A stretch of 64,000 nt of DNA from assembly GCA_964543905.1 (NCBI GenBank), contig CAZIZO010000004.1, forward strand, positions 186,001-250,000, given 5' to 3'. Below are positions 59,706-64,000 of this stretch, piece after piece. The stretch is from GCA-016699835 sp964543905 (GTDB taxonomy: Bacteria; Planctomycetota; Phycisphaerae; Phycisphaerales; UBA1924). Both the position numbers and the translations under genes were made by a program. The first letter of the stretch is position 1; every line of letters begins with the position of its first letter. The notes beneath the pieces are model-generated. The model did no database searches. It was given only the letters and a program-made list of their open reading frames with translations, and was not told where the DNA came from.

Positions 59706-61595
59706 TTACTTCCCGCCCTTCCTCGCCATCTCCACCGCCGCCTTCGGATGGATCAGGAACCGATCGTTGAAGTTCGCCATCGGCGTCGCCGTCGCCTTGA
59801 TCGCCGAGATCACCTCCGCCGTCGTCAGCGTCGGGTTCACCGCCAGCATCTTGCCCGCGAGGTTCGCCACGTTCGGCGCCGCCATCGACGTCCCGCTGAA
59901 CTTCATCCGCTGCCCGCCCGGGATGTAACTCTCCACCTCAAACCCGTTCGCGTACAGCGACACGCCCTTCCCGAAACTCGTGAACCCCGTCGGCTTGCCC
60001 GATTGGTCCACCGCCCCCACCGTAATGAGGTTCGCCAACTTGATCCCCGACGGGATCATCTCATCAAAGTCCACGTCGTTGTCCGAGTTCCCCGCCGCGG
60101 CAACAAACAGGATCTCCGGCGCCGAGGCCATCGCCTCTTCGAGGGCCTTCTTCTGGATCGCAAAGATCTCGCGTGAGAGCGCCGCCCGCTCCTCCGCCGT
60201 CTTCCCCACCCCCTTGACTTCCAGCGCTCGCTCCACGTCCTTCCGCGAGCCGCCCCAACTCATGTTCGCCACGCGCACGCCCGCCGCCTTCATATACGCC
60301 ACCGTGTCCTGGATCGCCTTCGCGTGCTTGGTTTCCAGTTCGACGCTGGGGGCGTGCAGCGGCACCTGCCGGAAATCGAACGTCAGTCGCACCGCGAGCA
60401 GCCTCGCCGCCGGATTCCCCTCCGCCGCGATCCCCGCCACGTGCGTCCCGTGCGAATAGTTGCCGAAGAGCCCGAGGTCCTCGAGAAACGGTCCCACCTC
60501 GTCCTGCTTCAGCCCGCCGACATACTTGCGGAACGCGCTCGCCTCCGCGCTGTCCACGTTCGAGGTCATGTCCATCGACCCCTTCGCGTACTGCGTCACG
60601 ATCTTCACGTCCGACCTCATCTCGTCCAGCGGGTGGAGGAGTTCCGCCACGCGGTTGTCCGTCAGGTCGAACGCGATCCCATGCAGGTCGTCCACAAACC
60701 CGTTCCCGTCGTCGTCCTTGCCGTTCGCCCGCTCACTCGGGTTGACCCACAGTTGATTGGTGAAAATCGACGTGTCCACACCCGAATCCCAGATCGCCAG
60801 GACCACCGGCGTCAGGTTCTCCGACGACCCAAACGTGGCGGCACGCTCCGCCCAGATGTCCTTCTTCTCGCCCGTGTTCGTCGAGATGATCTCGCGATAC
60901 ACATCCGCCTCCGCCGCCATGAGCGGCAGCCGCACGTCCAGCACCATCCGCGCCGAGATCAACCCCCGCGCGATGTCGCTGCTCAACTTCCCCTGCTGCG
61001 CCTCCACCGCCGGGTCGAGTTGCCCCTTGATGCTCCCCAGCACCAACTCGCGCGTCAAGATCTCCGCTCGCCCCTTCGCCTGCATCACGTCATCGCGCAC
61101 CACGTCCCACGGCATCGCCGACACCTTCGCCCGCAGCGTCTCCTTGAACACCGCCTCGTACTTCGCCCGGTCGCCCCCCGCCGCCTTGTGCGCCGCGGCA
61201 ATCGCCTCCGCCACCACCCCCGTCATCATCCTCTTCGACGCCTTCTGCTCCAACTCCCGCGCCTTCGCGAACCACGACACCGCCTCGTCGTGCCTCTCGT
61301 CCAGCATCGCGATGCTCCCCAGCATCGTGTAGTAGCCCTGGAGCGTCGTCCCGTCCTCGATCTTGTACGCCGCGAGGTCCGCCTTCAGGTCCTTCGCCAT
61401 CGTCGCGGCGAACTCCTTGAACGGCTGGTCCGACACCAGAAACTCCGACGCCCTCCCCGGAATCGTGTACTCGTGCCGAGGCAGTTCGTCCGCCGTCTTC
61501 ACGACCTTCCGCGTGTCCTCCTGGGCAAGCACGAGCGAGGGCCAACCCAGCGCAAGCGACGCGGCAACCACAACCAAAGCAGGCGTAAGACGCAT
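59706..61595 (-). CDS. exported subtilisin-like serine peptidase (S8) with N-terminal helical domain
   Basis: 629 residues. A signal peptide (1-24) ends SLVLAQ. Residues 25-260 are mostly helical and tetratricopeptide-like in places (GYYTMLGSIAMLDERHDEAV, SWFAKARELEQKASKR), not a normal I9 propeptide. The peptidase domain has Asp in LAIWDSGVDTSIF (near 270), His in NYSHGTHVAGIAAEG (near 381), the oxyanion Asn in FVAAAGNSDNDVD and the nucleophile in MKFSGTSMAAPNVANLAGKM (near 565). A 100-residue insertion separates Asp and His. The triad is intact. GGAG lies six bases upstream of the start; TAGCAT 38 bases upstream may be its promoter. Confidence 0.92.
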   Translation of the reverse strand: MRLTPALVVVAASLALGWPSLVLAQEDTRKVVKTADELPRHEYTIPGRASEFLVSDQPFKEFAATMAKDLKADLAAYKIEDGTTLQGYYTMLGSIAMLDERHDEAVSWFAKARELEQKASKRMMTGVVAEAIAAAHKAAGGDRAKYEAVFKETLRAKVSAMPWDVVRDDVMQAKGRAEILTRELVLGSIKGQLDPAVEAQQGKLSSDIARGLISARMVLDVRLPLMAAEADVYREIISTNTGEKKDIWAERAATFGSSENLTPVVLAIWDSGVDTSIFTNQLWVNPSERANGKDDDGNGFVDDLHGIAFDLTDNRVAELLHPLDEMRSDVKIVTQYAKGSMDMTSNVDSAEASAFRKYVGGLKQDEVGPFLEDLGLFGNYSHGTHVAGIAAEGNPAARLLAVRLTFDFRQVPLHAPSVELETKHAKAIQDTVAYMKAAGVRVANMSWGGSRKDVERALEVKGVGKTAEERAALSREIFAIQKKALEEAMASAPEILFVAAAGNSDNDVDFDEMIPSGIKLANLITVGAVDQSGKPTGFTSFGKGVSLYANGFEVESYIPGGQRMKFSGTSMAAPNVANLAGKMLAVNPTLTTAEVISAIKATATPMANFNDRFLIHPKAAVEMARKGGK

Positions 61596-61633
61596 GACGG
61601 GCTCCAAGGAGGGCGAGTGAAATCGAACCCCCA

Positions 61634-61639
61634 ATGCTA
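61634..61639 (-). promoter_or_regulatory. TAGCAT -10-like box upstream of the subtilase gene
   Basis: On the minus strand TAGCAT lies 38 bases before the start at 61595; unlike the leaderless genes, this one keeps a leader with a GGAG site. Confidence 0.35.
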
Positions 61640-61686
61640 GGAACTCATCCGCCTTCGCTCGCCACGCCACGCCCCTCGGTCGCTCG

Positions 61687-63249
61687 CTACTTCCCGCCCG
61701 CGTCCGCCTGCTTCCGCTGGAACATCCAGTCCACCGCGTCGGGCAGGGCGGCGCCGACCACGAGCGTGTGCCCGAAACTCGCCTTGTTGAGAAGGTCCAC
61801 CGGCAGCCCGCGATCCTTCGCCAGTTTCGCCGCCTTGCGGATCGCGTCCGCCTCCGAGACCCGGTCCAGTTCGCCCAGCACGACCAGCGTGGGCGACATG
61901 CTGGGCTCGCCCTTCTCGGGCAGTTTCGCGTTCCCGAAGCAGATGACGCCCGCGATCTCGCTCCCGCGCGAGCGGGCGAGCACGCCCGCCGCCACCGCGC
62001 CCATCGAGTGCCCCATCACGTACACCTGCTTGCGGTCGATCGCGTAGTCCGCGCTGAGTTGGTTGACCAGCCGGTCAAAGTTCGACGCGCTCTCCGCGAA
62101 CGCCGTCGTCGCCGGGCACGCCACGACGAACCCTTCGCGGTCGGCAAGGTCCGTGATGAGCCCGCCCGCGTGCGCGTCGATGAACATGCTCTCGTCCCCC
62201 GTCGCGCCGTGCAGCGCGATCACGAGCGGAAGGGGCGTGTCCCCCGCCGCCGCCGCCGGCGCATACACCCGGCACGGGATCGGGGTGTTCGCATCCACAA
62301 TAATGGGTCGCCAGAGGTCGCCCACCCAGTGGCGGTACGGGTTCTTCCCCGCCGCCAGCGCCGCCACCTCGTCGCGCACGTCGTCGGGCAACTCGGTGTA
62401 GTTCGCCTGGATCTGGGAGACGTTGTTCTCGTTGGGCGAATCGCTCAGGAGCGCCACGCGCCGGCGCGCGATCTGGATCGCGGTCCGCAACTCCTCCGAA
62501 TCGCCCACGCCGTTGAGCGCACGCACCAACTCCTCCCGCACGCCGTCGAGCGCCCGTGGCGCGACGATCAGGCGCGACGTGCCGAAGTCCGGCTCGCCGC
62601 TGATCCGCACCACGACGTCGAAGGTCGTCGGCGCGAGGTCCGCCGTCTTGGGAGAGTCCGCCGCGGGCAGGCCCCAGTCCATCGGGATCGCCACGCTGAC
62701 GATCGACTCGGCGCCCACGTCCACCAGCCGCGACGCCGTCACCGTCTCGACGCGCGGCGGCCCGCCGCGCACCGCCGTCACCGACGTCGCGTCCACCAGG
62801 AACTCGTACTTCATCGTCTTCTTGTTGCTCGACGTCTGGAACCCGCGGACGATCACCCGCGGCATGGGCTTGCCCGGCGACCAGACGGGCGGCTCGACGC
62901 GCACGCACAGCCCCCCGCACAGCGTCGCCTTGGGCGGCACGCCGTTGAGGTCGCGCTCGATCGAGATCAGGTCGTTGACCGACTTCGTGAGGTTGCCCCC
63001 CAAGAGGTCCAGCGTCATCGTGTCGAACCGGCGGTTGAAGCGCACCACGTCCTCGACCTTGGCCCCCTCGGTCATCATCCGATTGCGAAAGGCGTTGTCC
63101 ACCGCGAGGTAGAAGTTGGCGAGTTGCGCCTTGGTGACGGCGGCGGGGGTCAGGCCCGGGGCTTCGAGCGGCGGGCGGGCGGGCGCGGATCCCTTGGGCG
63201 CGGGTTGGGCGAGGACAAGGGCGGCGGCGATGGCGGCGCAGTACAGCAT
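61687..63249 (-). CDS. exported alpha/beta hydrolase (esterase-like)
   Basis: 520 residues. The start at 63249 gives a short hydrophobic signal (MLYCAAIAAALVLAQ); an ATG at 63285 adds 12 charged residues. The N-terminal 300 residues have no family I know. The C-terminal hydrolase domain begins LPLVIALHGATGDESMFIDA; the nucleophile elbow is VMGHSMGAVAAGVLA (Ser near 413), followed by VVLGELDRVSEADAIRKAA with the probable acid, and NKASFGHTLVVGAALPDAVD with the probable His. It resembles bacterial polyhydroxyalkanoate-depolymerase-like or feruloyl-esterase-like hydrolases. Substrate unknown. Confidence 0.83.
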   Translation of the reverse strand: MLYCAAIAAALVLAQPAPKGSAPARPPLEAPGLTPAAVTKAQLANFYLAVDNAFRNRMMTEGAKVEDVVRFNRRFDTMTLDLLGGNLTKSVNDLISIERDLNGVPPKATLCGGLCVRVEPPVWSPGKPMPRVIVRGFQTSSNKKTMKYEFLVDATSVTAVRGGPPRVETVTASRLVDVGAESIVSVAIPMDWGLPAADSPKTADLAPTTFDVVVRISGEPDFGTSRLIVAPRALDGVREELVRALNGVGDSEELRTAIQIARRRVALLSDSPNENNVSQIQANYTELPDDVRDEVAALAAGKNPYRHWVGDLWRPIIVDANTPIPCRVYAPAAAAGDTPLPLVIALHGATGDESMFIDAHAGGLITDLADREGFVVACPATTAFAESASNFDRLVNQLSADYAIDRKQVYVMGHSMGAVAAGVLARSRGSEIAGVICFGNAKLPEKGEPSMSPTLVVLGELDRVSEADAIRKAAKLAKDRGLPVDLLNKASFGHTLVVGAALPDAVDWMFQRKQADAGGK

Positions 63250-63314
63250 GTCCCATAGATCGGATCGATCGGGAGACGAGTCCATCGCCGGAACGGGGGG
63301 ATCGGGCCGCGGGG

Positions 63315-63764
63315 CTAGATGCCCTTGGCGCCGCGGGCGGTCTTGAGTTTGAGTTCGGCGAGGGCCTTGTCGTGGCGCTGCTTGTCGAGGGCGGCGGCGC
63401 GCTCGCCGCCGGCGGCGGGGAGTTGGCGGGCGTCGATCTGGCGGATCTCGGCTTCGATCTCGCTGGCGGTGAGGCTCTCGGCGGCGAAGGCACGCTCGGC
63501 GAGGAGGGTGAGCGAATCGCCCGCCATGCGGAGGAAGCCCCCATCGACGACGAACGAGCGAGAACCGCCCGCGCCCTTGGCGGAGTCGGCGAAGTCGAGT
63601 TTGAGTTCGCCCAAACCGAGTCGGGCGAGGATGGGCGCGCGTCCCGGGAGCACGCCCATCAGGCCATCCCAAGCGGGGATGGAGGCGTAGACCACCTGCT
63701 CGTCCACGAGGGAGGCGGTGGGGGTGACCAGACGGCAGCGGAAGCTCTTCGCCACGGGAGTCAT
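63315..63764 (-). CDS. atpC: ATP synthase F1 subunit epsilon
   Basis: 149 residues. The N-terminal beta-sandwich (FRCRLVTPTASLVDEQVVYA, SIPAWDGLMGVLPGRAPILA, RSFVVDGGFLRMAGDSLTLL, AERAFAAESL) is the epsilon signature; the C-terminal part is a helical hairpin. Epsilon couples rotation to the F1 head and can inhibit ATP hydrolysis. The start at 63764 fits homologues; an in-frame ATG at 63803 is possible. The ATP operon partners (atpD, atpG, atpA) are absent; a forward gene begins just 105 bases upstream. Confidence 0.92.
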   Translation of the reverse strand: MTPVAKSFRCRLVTPTASLVDEQVVYASIPAWDGLMGVLPGRAPILARLGLGELKLDFADSAKGAGGSRSFVVDGGFLRMAGDSLTLLAERAFAAESLTASEIEAEIRQIDARQLPAAGGERAAALDKQRHDKALAELKLKTARGAKGI

Positions 63765-63857
63765 CTCCGAAAGAAACCCGAATGTCGGTCCGTGGTCGCC
63801 CATGAACCGAAGGGGCGGATGATAGGTGGGTCGCTCCCGGATGTCCGCGCGAATGGC

Positions 63858-63863
63858 TATTCT
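63858..63863 (+). promoter_or_regulatory. TATTCT -10-like box at the right edge
   Basis: TATTCT ends six bases before the GTG at 63870; same leaderless arrangement as other housekeeping genes in the window. Confidence 0.4.
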
Positions 63864-63869
63864 CCGCGC

Positions 63870-64000
63870 GTGCGTCATCGACCCGTGGCGGCCCTGGTTG
63901 GATTGTTCGTGCTCCTGCTGGCGGCGGTGGGGGTGCGTTTGGTCGTGCGCGGGTTTGAGCATGCGGATGTGGTCACCTTGCTGCACCTGCGCGGGGCGCA
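63870..64000 (+). CDS. start of a membrane or exported protein, cut by window edge
   Basis: 43 codons from a GTG. The first 25 residues are hydrophobic (VAALVGLFVLLLAAVGVRLV), a signal anchor or signal peptide, followed by VRGFEHADVVTLLHLRGA. The gene continues beyond the window, so no family can be given. Another forward frame in this stretch (from the ATG at 63854) is Cys/Trp-rich and unlikely to be real. Confidence 0.6.
   Translation, partial: MRHRPVAALVGLFVLLLAAVGVRLVVRGFEHADVVTLLHLRGA

Overview
The window looks like a piece of a high-GC planctomycete chromosome, most likely Phycisphaerae/Phycisphaerales. The reasons are: four exported proteins ending in a duplicated Asp-rich dockerin-like tail that closes in Gly-Cys; a membrane protein with a planctomycete-style CxxCGY...CPECG zinc ribbon at each end; a Bacillus-like flagellar gene order; and very high GC content. 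Genes lie on both strands. I see no rRNA, tRNA, CRISPR array, insertion sequence or phage module. All assignments come from reading the sequence; no database search was run.

Layout. 0-2.4 kb: an ECF sigma factor with two overlapping downstream genes (a membrane protein, possibly an anti-sigma factor, and an exported coiled-coil protein). 2.4-4.7 kb: a two-component pair whose response regulator carries an XRE-type helix-turn-helix. 4.7-11 kb: rsmB, an exported protein, a XerC/D recombinase, a CsgG/LpoB-like lipoprotein and a TolB-like beta-propeller lipoprotein. 11.4-18.9 kb: metabolic genes in ones and twos (orphan nuoC, class III aminotransferase, peroxiredoxin, YggS-type PLP protein, pfkA) and a SigK/RskA-type sigma/anti-sigma pair. 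19.0-21.4 kb: an exported pyroglutamyl-peptidase-like protein with a dockerin-like tail, divergent from an orphan sucC.

21.6-43.6 kb is the core of the window: one long co-directional flagellar cluster, fliF-fliG-fliH-fliI-fliJ-motE-like-fliK-flgD-(TIGR02530-like)-flgE-(small membrane protein)-fliL-fliN-fliO-fliP-fliQ-fliR-flhB-flhA-flhF-(small membrane protein)-fliA, closed by a UUCG terminator. It encodes the MS ring, rotor, export ATPase complex, export gate, hook and the flagellar sigma factor. fliM, flhG, motA/motB and the rod genes are absent from the cluster.

43.7-52.4 kb: folK, rlmE, iscX, a PQQ-type sugar dehydrogenase, an MsrA lipoprotein, a DUF2231-like membrane protein, a triple-CHRD protein, another dockerin-tailed protein, and mnmA. 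52.4-64 kb: a double-zinc-ribbon membrane protein, purQ, a GT87-like glycosyltransferase, a large exported protein with a polyproline tract, thiL-tsaE (TsaE carries a degenerate YacG-like tail), a subtilase, an alpha/beta hydrolase, an orphan atpC, and the start of one more gene.

Main points for follow-up: (1) the Gly-Cys dockerin-like tail shared by four otherwise unrelated exported proteins; (2) at least thirteen genes begin 5-8 bases after a TANNNT box, suggesting widespread leaderless transcription of housekeeping genes, while flagellar and exported-protein genes carry GGAGG-type ribosome sites; (3) a TsaE fused to a YacG-like zinc-ribbon relic that has lost most zinc ligands; (4) a C15-peptidase-like protein with Ser where the catalytic Cys should be; (5) a flagellar cluster without fliM and with uncharacterised small membrane proteins in conserved slots.
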